A DNA stretch of 64,000 bases from Verrucomicrobia bacterium ADurb.Bin006 (GCA_002071485.1 MWFF01000037.1:1-64000), one strand, 5' to 3'; positions 1-9,867 are shown, counted from the stretch's first letter. A program made the numbers and translations. Notes: generated by a model not told the origin, from the letters alone.

Positions 1-419
1 CTCTGTGTCTCTGTGGTTCAATTCGGGACGGTGACAGTCATCGACGGGATTCACCACAGAGCCGCAGAGAACACAGAGAAGACCTTAATCCACAGAATTT
101 CATCTGTGGCCCTTTGGATGCGGTGTCCTCTGTGGTCTCTGTGTCTCTGTGGTTCAATTCGGGACGGTGACAGTCATCGACGGGATTCACCACAGAGACG
201 CAGAGAACACAGAGAACACCTTAATCCACAGAATTTCATCTGTGGCCCTTTGGATGCGCTGTCCTCTGTGTCCTCTGTGTCTCTGTGGTTCAATTCGGGA
301 CGGTGACAGTCATCGACGGGATTCACCACAGAGCCGCAGAGAACACAGAGAAGACCTTAATCCTCAGAATTTCATCTGTGGCTCTTTGGATGCGCTGTCC
401 TCTGTGGTCTCTGCCGTCT
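1..419. repeat. 136-bp tandem array of a hairpin-forming CACAGAG repeat
   Basis: At least three copies follow each other with a 136-bp period; the TTCAATTCGGGAC core starts near 17, 153 and 289. Each copy has a CTCTGTGTCTCTGTGG arm and a complementary CCACAGAGNCGCAGAG arm separated by about 45 bases, so each can fold into a long hairpin. The spacer also holds a small inverted repeat (CCACAGAATTTCATCTGTGG). Open frames across it are low-complexity translations, not genes. The same element returns at 5.80-5.97 kb and 12.33-13.08 kb. The array is cut by the left window edge. Confidence 0.9.
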
Positions 420-478
420 TGGCGTCTTGGCGTTGAACTCGGCTCGGCCCGGAGCGAACGCAAAGGCGCAGGGACCCG

Positions 479-535
479 GTGCGTCAGTGCGTCGGTGCGT
501 CAGTGCGTCGGTGCGTCGGTGCGTCAGTGGGTTGA
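479..535. repeat. 8-bp GTGCGTCA/G tandem array
   Basis: Six units alternate GTGCGTCA and GTGCGTCG and end in a degenerate GTGGGTTG. It is preceded by GGGACCCG, exactly like the longer array at 12253-12324, so the two are one family. From here to 695 the DNA looks unique; I see no gene in it. Confidence 0.85.
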
Positions 536-695
536 ATCCCCTACTCGATGGCTGTCACTGTCCTCCCAATCGAACATTTCACGATGCTGCGCATGGTCCG
601 ATGCTCGGGGTCTGGCATTGTGGGCCTGTTGCATCGGGTCCATCGATGCTCTCATTCCTGATCTGCCGCCCGTTGCTGTTCAGCTTCGATCGCTC

Positions 696-1508
696 TCAGT
701 GGTCGCCGGTTCGACGCGCGGTGCGCCGGCAGGTGCCCCACCCCAGCAAGCCCAACGCCGCCAACCCGGCGCACGCGCCCGGCTCGGGCACATACTCGAG
801 TTCGAGCCCCCAGGATTCGAGTCGCGCCTCGCCGACCGGCGACAAATCGGCCAGGAACAGCGTCCACGCACCGTCCGGAGTGTGGCTGATGAACGACGAC
901 AGGAAGCCCGAGCGCGGATCGGTGTCGAGCACCCGCTCGGGACTGCTCGTCCTCCCATCCGGCTGCCAAGTGCCCGTCAGGGGTCCTCCCAGTGGGGTGT
1001 TGTGGCTGCCTTGCAGGGTCAAGCGGTAGTTATGGACATCCCCTTGCGCAGCGGCATCGCTGAAGGTCACATACAAGCCGCTGTCGGCATAACCCAGCGA
1101 ATCGTCGGTGCGGCGCCCGGGCCGGTTGAGCAACACGGCGGACACGCCGTCGTGAATGAGCAGCGCGTACAGGTCGCCTATGTAGCCTCCGCTCAGTTCG
1201 AGAGTCACCTGCACCCCGAGAATCGAACCATAACCCACGCTGACCTGGCGCGTGTCGCTTGCCCCCAGACTCGAGCCGTCCGGCACCGTCAGATCGAGAC
1301 CGTCGAACGTCTGGAAGAATGTGAACGCTGCGTGAGCCGAAGCGGCGCCAAGGGTCAGGCACGCGACAACTGCAAGTGCGGCAAATCGGTTCAGGCGCCC
1401 TCCTCGGGCCGCGCCCGGTTTCGGGCCGGGTTGGGCGGGACTCGCCGCCGATCCGACGAGCACAGGATTTCGAGGTGCAAGACGCGCGGCACAAAGTTGC
1501 GTATTCAT
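696..1508 (-). CDS. PEP-CTERM protein with proprotein convertase P-like domain
   Basis: A predicted exported protein of 270 residues. The first ~40 residues form an unusually long N-region, then a hydrophobic segment (about 42-60) ends in an AHA-type cleavage site. The middle (about 65-235) has the beta-rich pattern of the P domain of subtilisin-like convertases, with PDGxWTLFLAD and SWGLELEY near its end. The C-terminus is a PEP-CTERM sorting signal: PEP at about 241, a hydrophobic helix and an Arg-rich tail. Such proteins are cut and anchored by an exosortase, which is not in this window. The ATG at 1508 was preferred over an in-frame upstream start inside the preceding gene. It lies 29 bp after that gene's stop, so the two are probably cotranscribed. 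A 122-bp piece of its 3' half is duplicated at 13083-13204. Confidence 0.8.
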   Translation of the reverse strand: MNTQLCAARLAPRNPVLVGSAASPAQPGPKPGAARGGRLNRFAALAVVACLTLGAASAHAAFTFFQTFDGLDLTVPDGSSLGASDTRQVSVGYGSILGVQVTLELSGGYIGDLYALLIHDGVSAVLLNRPGRRTDDSLGYADSGLYVTFSDAAAQGDVHNYRLTLQGSHNTPLGGPLTGTWQPDGRTSSPERVLDTDPRSGFLSSFISHTPDGAWTLFLADLSPVGEARLESWGLELEYVPEPGACAGLAALGLLGWGTCRRTARRTGDH

Positions 1509-1537
1509 AGCAAGAACCAAAGCTGATTGCGATTGTC

Positions 1538-4102
1538 TTAAGGCGCTTCGGCCAGGCGATAGAACCGGACCGGCACACCGATGGCCGTCGCATCCGTGTA
1601 GGCGACAACACCGTTCGGATCGGCCGGCACGGTCGCCATCAGCGTCCACGGGCCCGCGGCCATGTCCGCCGTGAACCAGATCTGGTACAACTGACCGGGG
1701 ATTCCGGCCATTACGAGCCCAATGCTGTCATCACCGTTGCACACCGCCGAGATGAGGTTGAGACCGAGCGATTCCTCCTCCCGGACGATCACCGTGACAG
1801 TGGCGGAGTCCGAATTGCCCTCGCTGTCGCTGGCCACATAGTCAAACGTATCCACGCCCGTGAAGCCGGCAGGCGGCACATAGCGTACGTACTCGCCGGC
1901 TACCGCCACGCTGCCGCCTTGTGCCGACGCCGGGGCCGGCAGGCTGAGGATCAATGTGTCCCCTTCCGGATCGCTGTCATTCGCCAAAAGCCGCGCAATC
2001 GGCAGGTCAACCGCACGGTCTCGAGTCGTCGCCGCCACATCGTCCATCGCCACCGGCGGATTGACCGGCTCCCGCGGGTTCGGCACGGCGCTCACCGTCT
2101 GCACAGCGTCCACTTCGCAGCCGGCCGTGTTGACCGTGGTCACCGCGAAGTAGTAGGTCCGCCCGTTTTCAAGCCCGCTGAGGTCCGCCCGCGCCGCCTT
2201 GGTCAGGCTGATCGGCGTCATCCCCGCTACCGATGCAAAGTCCGCGTCCGCCGCATAGACCGCATACCACTGGACCAGCTCGGTCGGTTGCGCATGATCC
2301 CAAGTCAACCGGACCATGCGGTCAAAGGGCTCGGCTTCGAGATTCGCCGGATGCTCGAGCAGGGTCGCCGCCAACAAGGACGCCCCGCCGCTTTCCTGTC
2401 CGAACTTGTTCATCGTGGTGATCCGGAACGGATACCCGTGCGCGGGCAACAACCCCGAGACAGTGTACTCGGTTGCAGACCGGTCGAGCACGACCGGCGC
2501 CGTCGCGCCCGCGAAGTAAACCCGGTACTCGGCCAGGAAATCGTTCGCCGCCGGGTCGGCGCCCTCCGGAGCAAGCCAGGTGAACCGGAGCGAATCGATC
2601 CCGCACGCCGCCGCCAACTGCCGCACTTCGCCCAACGACCCGATCGATGCCTGGGCCGATACGGAGCGGACCTCCGAATTCCAGTGCTCGAGGGCGTCCT
2701 CGGCCACCACGGCCACGTGGTAGACGACCAGCGGTGTCAGGCCCCTCAAGGTCCACTGCCAGGTGTCGGCCGGCGCGTAACCGATCGGGTCCATGTTGGT
2801 GACGTCGTTGAAGTAGGCCGGCCCGGCGTAGATGCGATAGCGCACCACGTCGTGCTGTCCGATCTCGTTGTAGCCGGTCCAATCGAGGTCGATCGCCCCA
2901 AACGCACGCGTCGACATGACAGCTGTGAACGTGCTCCCCAATCCCGTCACCGGCGCGGGTATCTCGGCCGTAGAAACCAGCACGCTGACCTCACGCGTCA
3001 GGGCCTGCTGGTACGGCGACTCCGGCTCACCACCCACGAAAAACGACAACTCCCTCGAAAACGTCTCCCGCGCAATAATGTACGCCGCCGCATAATCCAC
3101 GGTGTGATCGAAGTTCTCGAGTGCATCGACCGGCACGACGGCGAAGAAGCGGTCCTGCCACGGCTCGAGGCCGGTCAGCGTAAGGCTGAAGGTCTCGCCC
3201 GGCACGGCCTTGTATGGGGTCAACCCGGTCACGTCGCTGAAGGGCTGCGTTCCCATGTAGATGTCGTAGCGCGCCACATCGTGCTCGGCCCATTGGTTGT
3301 ACCCTTCCCAGGAGAGCGTCACGGTGTCGCCCGTCGGGCTGGGTGTGACGACCAGTTGCGTGATCCGCGCCGGGGCGGTCGGTGTGGTGATCAGCACGCT
3401 CACCTCGCGGCTGAGGGCCTGCTGGTACGGCGGTTCGGGTTCCCCGCCCACAAAGACCGAAAACTCGCGCGACACCGTCTCGCGCGCGATGATATACGCC
3501 GCCGCATAGTCGACGGTGTGATCGGAGTTCTCGAGTGCATCCACCGGCACGACGGCGAAGAAGCGGTCCTGCCACGGCTCGAGGCCTGTCAGGGTGAGGC
3601 TGAAGGTCTCGCCCGGCACGGTCTTGTATGGGGTCAACCCGGTCACGTCACTGAAGGCTTGCGACCCCATGTAAATGTCGTAGCGCGCCACATCGTGCTC
3701 GGCCCATTGGTTGTACCCTTCCCATGAGAGCGTCACGGTGTCGCCCGTCGGGCTGGGTGTGACGACCAGTTGCGTGATCCGCGCCGGGGCGGTCGGTGTG
3801 GTGACCAGCACGCTCACCTCGCGGCTCAGGGCCTGCGCATACGGCGGCACGGGTTCCTGTCCGACGAAAACCGACACCTCGCGCGACGCAATCTCTCGAA
3901 CCGGAGGCGATTGCACCCCGCCGACAAAAACCGAGACCTCGCGTGAAAAGGTCTCGCGCAGCAGCAGGTCCCCTTGCCCGAAGGCGCACGGCAAGGCCAG
4001 CCACCCGGCCAGCGCCGCCATCCAGAGCCGCATCGAGAAGCGCCGGGCGGATTGCGATTCCGATTGTGCCCGGGCCGGCATGCCACAGTGCATTGGTTTC
4101 AT
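1538..4102 (-). CDS. Large secreted protein with fibronectin type III repeats and a cadherin-like domain
   Basis: A predicted cell-surface protein of 854 residues. A signal peptide spans about 24-43; Met24 (4033) is an alternative start. A short motif SREVSVFVG and variants occur seven times (near 53, 73, 93 and in pairs at the start of later modules). Between them lie FnIII-like modules, two of which are nearly identical because of a 414-bp direct duplication in the DNA. A cadherin-like/tandem-95 type domain (about 665-760, with LLANDSDPEGDTL) precedes a C-terminal module ending in FYRLAEAP, a type often seen in verrucomicrobial surface proteins. FnIII proteins of this kind usually bind polysaccharide or cell surfaces; no catalytic motif is visible. 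It probably heads an operon with the PEP-CTERM gene downstream. Confidence 0.8.
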   Translation of the reverse strand: MKPMHCGMPARAQSESQSARRFSMRLWMAALAGWLALPCAFGQGDLLLRETFSREVSVFVGGVQSPPVREIASREVSVFVGQEPVPPYAQALSREVSVLVTTPTAPARITQLVVTPSPTGDTVTLSWEGYNQWAEHDVARYDIYMGSQAFSDVTGLTPYKTVPGETFSLTLTGLEPWQDRFFAVVPVDALENSDHTVDYAAAYIIARETVSREFSVFVGGEPEPPYQQALSREVSVLITTPTAPARITQLVVTPSPTGDTVTLSWEGYNQWAEHDVARYDIYMGTQPFSDVTGLTPYKAVPGETFSLTLTGLEPWQDRFFAVVPVDALENFDHTVDYAAAYIIARETFSRELSFFVGGEPESPYQQALTREVSVLVSTAEIPAPVTGLGSTFTAVMSTRAFGAIDLDWTGYNEIGQHDVVRYRIYAGPAYFNDVTNMDPIGYAPADTWQWTLRGLTPLVVYHVAVVAEDALEHWNSEVRSVSAQASIGSLGEVRQLAAACGIDSLRFTWLAPEGADPAANDFLAEYRVYFAGATAPVVLDRSATEYTVSGLLPAHGYPFRITTMNKFGQESGGASLLAATLLEHPANLEAEPFDRMVRLTWDHAQPTELVQWYAVYAADADFASVAGMTPISLTKAARADLSGLENGRTYYFAVTTVNTAGCEVDAVQTVSAVPNPREPVNPPVAMDDVAATTRDRAVDLPIARLLANDSDPEGDTLILSLPAPASAQGGSVAVAGEYVRYVPPAGFTGVDTFDYVASDSEGNSDSATVTVIVREEESLGLNLISAVCNGDDSIGLVMAGIPGQLYQIWFTADMAAGPWTLMATVPADPNGVVAYTDATAIGVPVRFYRLAEAP
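3070..3850 (-). repeat. 414-bp direct duplication inside the FnIII gene
   Basis: The segments around 3070-3430 and 3484-3844 are almost identical at DNA level with an offset of 414 bp, i.e. 138 codons, so the frame is kept. Differences are a handful of substitutions. This indicates recent duplication or ongoing homogenisation of one FnIII module with its two SREVSVFVG-type linkers. Confidence 0.85.
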
Positions 4103-4159
4103 GTTACGAGTTGCTACTGCCTGGTCGGTTGAATGCGCTACACAGCCCCCTCACCTCGG

Positions 4160-4214
4160 CCCTCTCCCATCCGACCTGCCTGCCGAAGCCTGGGCGCAGG
4201 CAGGTGGGAGAGGG
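4160..4214. repeat. Nested palindromic intergenic element
   Basis: Outer arms CCCTCTCCCA (4160-4169) and TGGGAGAGGG (4205-4214) enclose inner arms CCTGCCTGC (4175-4183) and GCAGGCAGG (4196-4204), both perfect. The foldback has a five-base bulge and a 12-base loop. There is no T-run, so it is a REP-like element or RNA hairpin rather than a standard terminator. It lies between two minus-strand genes. Confidence 0.75.
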
Positions 4215-4327
4215 TGCTCCTGCAACTGCGGGGCGGGTGAGGGTCAGGGTGTAGCCCATCCCGGTGATTCCTCAGTAAACCGCATAGCCCGGATCGATCA
4301 CAGCCTCCGCGCTGAGGCTAATGCGCG

Positions 4328-5623
4328 CTAAGGGCGGACCACCTTGACCTGCATGGCCGCATACCCGTTCTTTACCGGCACGTTCGCCGTCCAACGCACA
4401 GTCTTCGGATCGTCATCGAGCACTTCCGTCACGGTCGCCACTGTTTCCGTAAAATCGCCGTTCGACCGCGGGGTGACGCGCACGGAGACAACCGAAGCCT
4501 CCACCACATTCACGGTCTCGATCACCACCGGCGTGGTCGTCACCTGCGGCAGGACAACGTCCGCACCAATGGCCCCGAACTCCGCCCGCGGATCGTCCGG
4601 AGGCTCCGCGCCGCCAATCGAAACGATGCGGACTGTCGGGCCGTTGTCCGGCATCCAAAGCTGCGGCGTCGACCCATCGGCGAGCGGCACTATGCTCGGA
4701 TCAGGAGTCACTTGAAGCGTGCTTGTGTTCTCCACTCGTTCGAGACGGATTCGACCCATGCCGCCATAAAAGTACCCGGGGCCCCCAAGGGCCTGCACGA
4801 TCCCTTTGCCGGCGTGCGTGTGGGCGATCAATCGAATGCCGCCACCGCTCCCGCTCGGGTAATCATAGTTGTGGTGCGCAGACGAACCATATAGACCGTT
4901 ACCGCCATTGGCTTGAATCTTGCCTGATGTTGAGATGGTAAGGGTCCCGCCGCAGGCGAGCAGGATCGCCCCACCCCCGCCGCAACCACTGCGCCCCTGG
5001 CTGAAAGGGATTGATTCAGACCTTCCACCTCCGCCCGATCCTCCAACCAGCGGGATCAACGACGGGTTGCCGTAGACCGGGCGGCCGTTTAAACCCACCG
5101 AACCGTAACTGCCGGCGCCGCCATAGTAGCCGTAAAGGTTGCTGCCCACTCGACGGCCACCGCCGCCTGGGCCGAATCCGGCCGCATCAGTCGCCCCAGG
5201 TGCGTAGTTCCCCGAGCCTCCTCTGAATCCGCCCGGCCCCCCCTCGGACAACCCCGGCGGCGGCACGAAGGTCTGCCCGTCGAGGTTGATCTCCCCGTCA
5301 ATGGTCGCATCATCGCTGACTAGCCAGACGACGGGTGCGCGGCTGGGGTGGTTCTTGAACGTGACGGTGGCGCCGGCGGCAATGTTCACGTTCGAGTACT
5401 TGAAGACCACGGCCCATTTCACAGGATCGTAGATGCCTTTGCCAGCGTTGGCGCTGTTGTTGTCGCTCCACGTCCCCGTGACGGCCTGAGACAGGTCGAT
5501 CTCGGTGTTGGCCGTGATGTTCAGGACGCCGTCGCTGCCGTCGGACGGAACGTTCAGAGCCGCCGAGGCAACCAGGCTGCCAAGCGCGACAGCCGCGAGT
5601 GATATGACAATGAGATTTCTCAT
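4328..5623 (-). CDS. Glycine-rich secreted protein
   Basis: I do not recognise a named family. The 431-residue product begins with a clear signal peptide (1-21, ending VASA). Residues about 100-290 are very rich in Gly, Ser and Tyr (runs such as GGSGGGGR and GGGGAILLACGG). This pattern resembles beta-helical or elastic surface proteins that carry ITANTEIDL- and ATIDGEINLDG-type strands near the start. The last ~100 residues are Val/Thr-rich and look like a beta-sandwich. The ATG at 5623 was chosen because the signal peptide starts there; the frame extends upstream to 5791 through non-coding sequence. A surface or matrix role is inferred only from export and composition. Confidence 0.65.
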   Translation of the reverse strand: MRNLIVISLAAVALGSLVASAALNVPSDGSDGVLNITANTEIDLSQAVTGTWSDNNSANAGKGIYDPVKWAVVFKYSNVNIAAGATVTFKNHPSRAPVVWLVSDDATIDGEINLDGQTFVPPPGLSEGGPGGFRGGSGNYAPGATDAAGFGPGGGGRRVGSNLYGYYGGAGSYGSVGLNGRPVYGNPSLIPLVGGSGGGGRSESIPFSQGRSGCGGGGAILLACGGTLTISTSGKIQANGGNGLYGSSAHHNYDYPSGSGGGIRLIAHTHAGKGIVQALGGPGYFYGGMGRIRLERVENTSTLQVTPDPSIVPLADGSTPQLWMPDNGPTVRIVSIGGAEPPDDPRAEFGAIGADVVLPQVTTTPVVIETVNVVEASVVSVRVTPRSNGDFTETVATVTEVLDDDPKTVRWTANVPVKNGYAAMQVKVVRP

Positions 5624-5799
5624 AGGGAAGGTGCTGCGACCGGTGGCAGCCGAGGTTTTGGATTTCCGGACGTAATACACGGATTGTCTCTGTCGGGCGG
5701 CCACACACCGCCCGTTTGCTCTTTCCTCTGCCATCGTAAGGGAAAGGTTACAGAAAAAGTGCGGGAAGTTTGGATGAGCGAGGGCATCCAAACCCCTTC

Positions 5800-5968
5800 T
5801 CTGCGTGCTCTGTGTCTCTGTGGTTCAATTCGGGAACGGTGACAGCCATCGACGGGATTCACCACAGAGACGCAGAGAACACAGAGAAGACCGGTTGAAA
5901 AGAAGCCTTCTCTGTGTGCTCTGTGTCTCTGTGGTTCAATTCGGGACGGTGAAAGTCATCGACGGCGT
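5800..5968. repeat. Two copies of the CACAGAG hairpin repeat
   Basis: Same element as at 1-419. Two CTCTGTG...CACAGAG foldbacks share the TTCAATTCGGGA core, joined by a short spacer that matches the second (181-bp) array type at 12.5 kb (ending GAAGCCTTCTCTGTGTGCTC). The repeat stops where the kinase gene's stop codon lies (5969). Confidence 0.85.
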
Positions 5969-8900
5969 TCACGGTCCTGTGGCTTCCGCGGCCCGCCCTC
6001 GATCCCGGAAGAACCAGCGAGCCCAACGGCTGTAGAAATCGTCTCCGCCGCCAGTCTCGAGTCGCTGCCTGAGTTCGTACGCTGCCGTCGCCGGGACCGG
6101 CTGCATCAGCTCAGCCACATCCGTCCGCTCCCCGGCAATCGCCTCCGCCAGGTCAGGCAGCCAACTCGGCGCGGGCACGGGCACCTGATCGATCTCCCAA
6201 ACCGAGACCGCCTGGTCCGCTCCGACCATTAGGAGGCGCGTGCCATCAGCATTGACCCGGGCATCGTGAACCGCCGCGCCATGGCGGAACGGGTCATTCA
6301 TAACCAGGCCGGTTCCGGTGTCCCGCAGCGTGGCGACACCGTCTTTGTTGACAGTGATCCACCGCTGCCCGGCGCCAATGAACTGCGCGATGAGCAAGTC
6401 GCCTGCGATCTGGACAGTCGGGAACCGCTGCTTTCCGGTCGCCAGGTCCCACACACTGAGAAAAGCGCCGCCCGAGAGGATCATCAATGACCGGCCATCG
6501 GGGCTGACGTCAACCCGCTGCACGGCGCCGCGGAGGCGCATGGGAGGCAGACGCAGCTTTCCAGACGCGACGTCCCAAACCCAGACGGCGTTATCGATGG
6601 TTGCGGTGACCAACATCTTGCCGTCCGGGGTGAACCGGGCCTCGCGCACCGGTTGCGGATGGGCCAGCGTCGGGCCGACCTGCGCCGCTGTTTCGAGGTC
6701 GAAGAATTGGGCGTCTCGCTCACTGCCGCCCGTTGCAAGCCGGCGACCGTCCGGGCTGAATTGCGCGGCGCGGTCCTCGGGGGCAGCGGGGAGGCGCGGA
6801 CTGGGCTGGTCGGTGCGGGTGAATTGCCAGAGCTGGCCGTGCACCCAGAGTTCGTTGTGGAAGAGGAATCGGCCATCCGGACTGAACTGAAGATCGATCG
6901 TGTGCGAGCCCCTGTCGGCTGTCTTGAGGCTGTGTGGAAGCAAGCCGCCCGTGGCGGCATCGATAACCTCGATCGCGAGCGCATTGGTGCCGACGCGGGC
7001 TTGCTTCAGGGCCAGCCAACGTCCGTCGGGCGAGAACGCGGCGTTGGTTTCCGTGCCCACCAGGGTCAGGTCCGGACGAAGCAGCCTGCCGCGCTCGATG
7101 TCCCAGAGCTGCGCCCAGTGTTCGGACTGCTGAACGAGGACACACGCCCCATTCGGGGCGAACAGCGCCTTTGAAATCGGCCTCTCGATAGGCGGGCCGA
7201 GCGCCAACCGTTGGCCGGTCCGGACATTCCACCGCACGAAGGGATGCGAACGCGTCACCGCGACCGCTTCGTCCGGGGCCAGGCCGAAGGCGGCTCTGAT
7301 CACCGGTTCATCGTGGGCCAGACGGACGGGCTGCCGCGCGCCGGCCTGGGCATCCGAGACCTGGATCAAACCGTTCAGATCAACGGTGACCAGGCGGCGG
7401 TCATCGGGGGTGAACTCGGCCAGCAAGAGGGGCGCGGGGTGCTTGACGGGGACGGCCCACGGGGACCCCGTGCGCGCATCCCAGACCTGCGCCACGGCAT
7501 CGTCACCATGCGTCACGATCCGCCGCCCCGCGCGGTCGAAGACGGCCTTGCGCAGCGGCCCCTCGATTCGGAGCGGAGAGAAGCGGAGCTGACCGGTCGC
7601 CACATCGAAGAGGCGGGCGCAACCATCGAGCGAGGCTGTCAAGAGCGCCTCTCCATCGGGCGAGAACTGGAGGCTTGCGACCGCATCGCCGTGGCGCAGG
7701 GCCGGGCCGAGCGGTTCGAGTGTGCGGACATTCCAAAGCTGCGCGGCGCGATCGTGGGTGCCCGTGGCCAGGCGCTGTCCGTCGGGCGAGAATGCGAGAG
7801 AGACGACTGCGCTGTCGTGGGGGAGCATGCCCAACGAGCGTCCGGTGGCGGCTTCGAGGATATGGGCGTTTCTGTCGGTTGAAGCGGCCGCGATCAGGCG
7901 ACCGTCCGGACTGAACCGGACGGTGTGGAACCAACAGCGATTGGTATGGGGCGGGCAGGCGGGTTTTCCGTCTGGGAGGTCCCAGACAAAGACCCAGTGC
8001 CAGCCGGGGAGTTCGCCCGCGCGTCCTTCGCACGTCGTGGCCAGGCGCCGGCCGTCGGGGGCGAAATCGAGGAAGAACACGTTGCCGGGGTGTTCGATCG
8101 GCGGGCAAACGGGCTGGTCGTTGGTCAAATTCCAAAGCCGTGCCGTTCCGTCCAGGGAACTCGCAGCCAACCAACGTCCGTCCGGCGAAAAAGCCAACCG
8201 CGTCACTGTCTTATCGTAGCGCAGAGGGGGCGTGACGGGCAGGCCGCGTTCGAGATCGATCACGTGCACGGCACGGCCCTCGCCGGTCAGTGCGAGGAGC
8301 CGTCCGTCCGGACTCAGGTCGGCGGAGTTCGGTGTCGCCGCGACGGAGATGGGCGGGGACAAGGGCAGGAAATAGTTGAACGAATTGAGGAGACTGAGGA
8401 TGCGCGCCGGGGTGACGGGGTGGAGGGGGGCTTCGCGCAGGAGCAAGGCCAGATGTGGCAGCGCCGCTCGAAGTTCGCCCGCTCGAGCCAGGTTGTCGGC
8501 GTGTTCGAATCGGAGGCGGCTCACCAGGGTTTGGAGCCGGGCGTTGGCCTGCTCGGTGTCGGCCCGGGCCTTTTCGATTTGATGCCAGTGCCAGATCACC
8601 CCCGCAATGCCCGCGAGGACGGCGGCCATCGACGTCGCCACGAGCGCGGCAATCGCCGGACGCCGCCTCGAGTGTCGCCAGAGCCGATGGAAGAACGTCA
8701 GCCGACGTGCGCGAACTGGGCTGTGATCGAGGAAGCGGTCGAGGTCATCGGCCAGCGCGGAGGCGGCGGGGTAGCGATGCGACGGCTCCTTTTCGAGGCA
8801 TTTCAAGCAAATGGCCTCGAGATCGCGCGGGACATTCGGGTTGAGGCGGCGGAGTGGAACCGGGTCGCGTTCGACCACCTGCAACAAGATGGCTTCGAGG

Positions 8901-9706
8901 GTGTCGGCCTGGAAAGGCGGATGCCCCGTCAGAAGATGGTAGAGCATGGCCCCCAGTGAATAGATGTCGCTGCGCGGCTCCGGCGGCCCCTGAGCGCCGC
9001 TGACCTGTTCGGGCGCCATGTAGGCGGGCGTGCCCAGGTTCTGGTGGGTGCGCGTGAGCGCCGCGCTGGCGTCCAGCCGTCGGGCAAGGCCGAAATCGGT
9101 CACATGCGGTTCGCCTTTGGCGTCGATGATGACGTTCGACGGTTTCAGGTCGCGGTGGATGACCTTCCGCTCGTGGGCGTAGGCGATCGCACGGGCGATC
9201 CGGGTCAGAATGCGGGCCGCAGGTTCCGCGGGCAACGGCCCTTCCCGCACGACGGTGTCAAGACTCCGCCCCTCGATCAGTTCCATCGCAAAGAATGGAT
9301 GTCCCCTGTCGCTGCCGATGTCGTGCAGCCGGACGATGCCGGGATGATCGAGGCTTGCGACGATCCGGCCTTCCCGGAAAAAGCGCTCGCTCGAGTCGCC
9401 CGGCGGAACGAGGCCCCGATCAAGCACCTTGAGCGCCACAAGCCGGCGCGCCTCGATCTGGCGCGCCCGGTAGACGACTCCCATCCCGCCTCTGCCCAAC
9501 TCCTCGAACAGTTCGTACCCTTTGATCCATATGCGCAGCGACTCGACGGCTTCCCCGTCCAACCCGGTGTCCCGGACGTCGCCGTCGGCCTCCTCTTTAG
9601 CCATGGACACGGCGGCCGCGGCCAGGCAGGCGGGACAATGGCCGTCAGGCGAATCCGCCGGGAGCCGACGGCCGCAGTGCGGACAGTGGGTTGGCTTTCT
9701 CTTCAT
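5969..9706 (-). CDS. Ser/Thr protein kinase with N-terminal zinc ribbon and C-terminal WD40 propeller
   Basis: A 1245-residue Hanks-type kinase. Residues 8-27 hold two CxxC pairs (CPHC, CPAC), a zinc ribbon. The kinase domain runs about 63-335 with glycine loop GRGGMG (71-76), Lys93, HRDLKPSN (184-191, catalytic Asp186) and DFG (204-206), so it should be active. A single transmembrane segment (about 351-372) is followed by a coiled stretch. About 780 residues of WD40 repeats then run to the end, many with SPDGRxLA and VWD blades. The topology suggests a cytoplasmic kinase coupled to an extracytoplasmic propeller sensor or binding platform. The gene lies downstream of and in line with an ECF-like sigma factor, a pairing common in Planctomycetes and Verrucomicrobia. 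Start: ATG 9706, which keeps the zinc ribbon. Confidence 0.93.
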   Translation of the reverse strand: MKRKPTHCPHCGRRLPADSPDGHCPACLAAAAVSMAKEEADGDVRDTGLDGEAVESLRIWIKGYELFEELGRGGMGVVYRARQIEARRLVALKVLDRGLVPPGDSSERFFREGRIVASLDHPGIVRLHDIGSDRGHPFFAMELIEGRSLDTVVREGPLPAEPAARILTRIARAIAYAHERKVIHRDLKPSNVIIDAKGEPHVTDFGLARRLDASAALTRTHQNLGTPAYMAPEQVSGAQGPPEPRSDIYSLGAMLYHLLTGHPPFQADTLEAILLQVVERDPVPLRRLNPNVPRDLEAICLKCLEKEPSHRYPAASALADDLDRFLDHSPVRARRLTFFHRLWRHSRRRPAIAALVATSMAAVLAGIAGVIWHWHQIEKARADTEQANARLQTLVSRLRFEHADNLARAGELRAALPHLALLLREAPLHPVTPARILSLLNSFNYFLPLSPPISVAATPNSADLSPDGRLLALTGEGRAVHVIDLERGLPVTPPLRYDKTVTRLAFSPDGRWLAASSLDGTARLWNLTNDQPVCPPIEHPGNVFFLDFAPDGRRLATTCEGRAGELPGWHWVFVWDLPDGKPACPPHTNRCWFHTVRFSPDGRLIAAASTDRNAHILEAATGRSLGMLPHDSAVVSLAFSPDGQRLATGTHDRAAQLWNVRTLEPLGPALRHGDAVASLQFSPDGEALLTASLDGCARLFDVATGQLRFSPLRIEGPLRKAVFDRAGRRIVTHGDDAVAQVWDARTGSPWAVPVKHPAPLLLAEFTPDDRRLVTVDLNGLIQVSDAQAGARQPVRLAHDEPVIRAAFGLAPDEAVAVTRSHPFVRWNVRTGQRLALGPPIERPISKALFAPNGACVLVQQSEHWAQLWDIERGRLLRPDLTLVGTETNAAFSPDGRWLALKQARVGTNALAIEVIDAATGGLLPHSLKTADRGSHTIDLQFSPDGRFLFHNELWVHGQLWQFTRTDQPSPRLPAAPEDRAAQFSPDGRRLATGGSERDAQFFDLETAAQVGPTLAHPQPVREARFTPDGKMLVTATIDNAVWVWDVASGKLRLPPMRLRGAVQRVDVSPDGRSLMILSGGAFLSVWDLATGKQRFPTVQIAGDLLIAQFIGAGQRWITVNKDGVATLRDTGTGLVMNDPFRHGAAVHDARVNADGTRLLMVGADQAVSVWEIDQVPVPAPSWLPDLAEAIAGERTDVAELMQPVPATAAYELRQRLETGGGDDFYSRWARWFFRDRGRAAEATGP

Positions 9707-9867
9707 GCCAGACTCCAGAGTTCAGGACACGATGCACCTTTTCCTCTGCCGTCCGTTCAAGAAGGTTACAGTCCCGATCTCCATGAACCACCGCCCTCTC
9801 GGAGGGCGGAGTTACACGAGGCCCTGGATGGTGACTTTGGCTGCCCAAAGAAGAAACCGGTCTTTCC

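Noticed and set aside
13..436. Short plus-strand frames in the first repeat array
   Set aside because: They are translations of the tandem hairpin repeat and shift with each copy.
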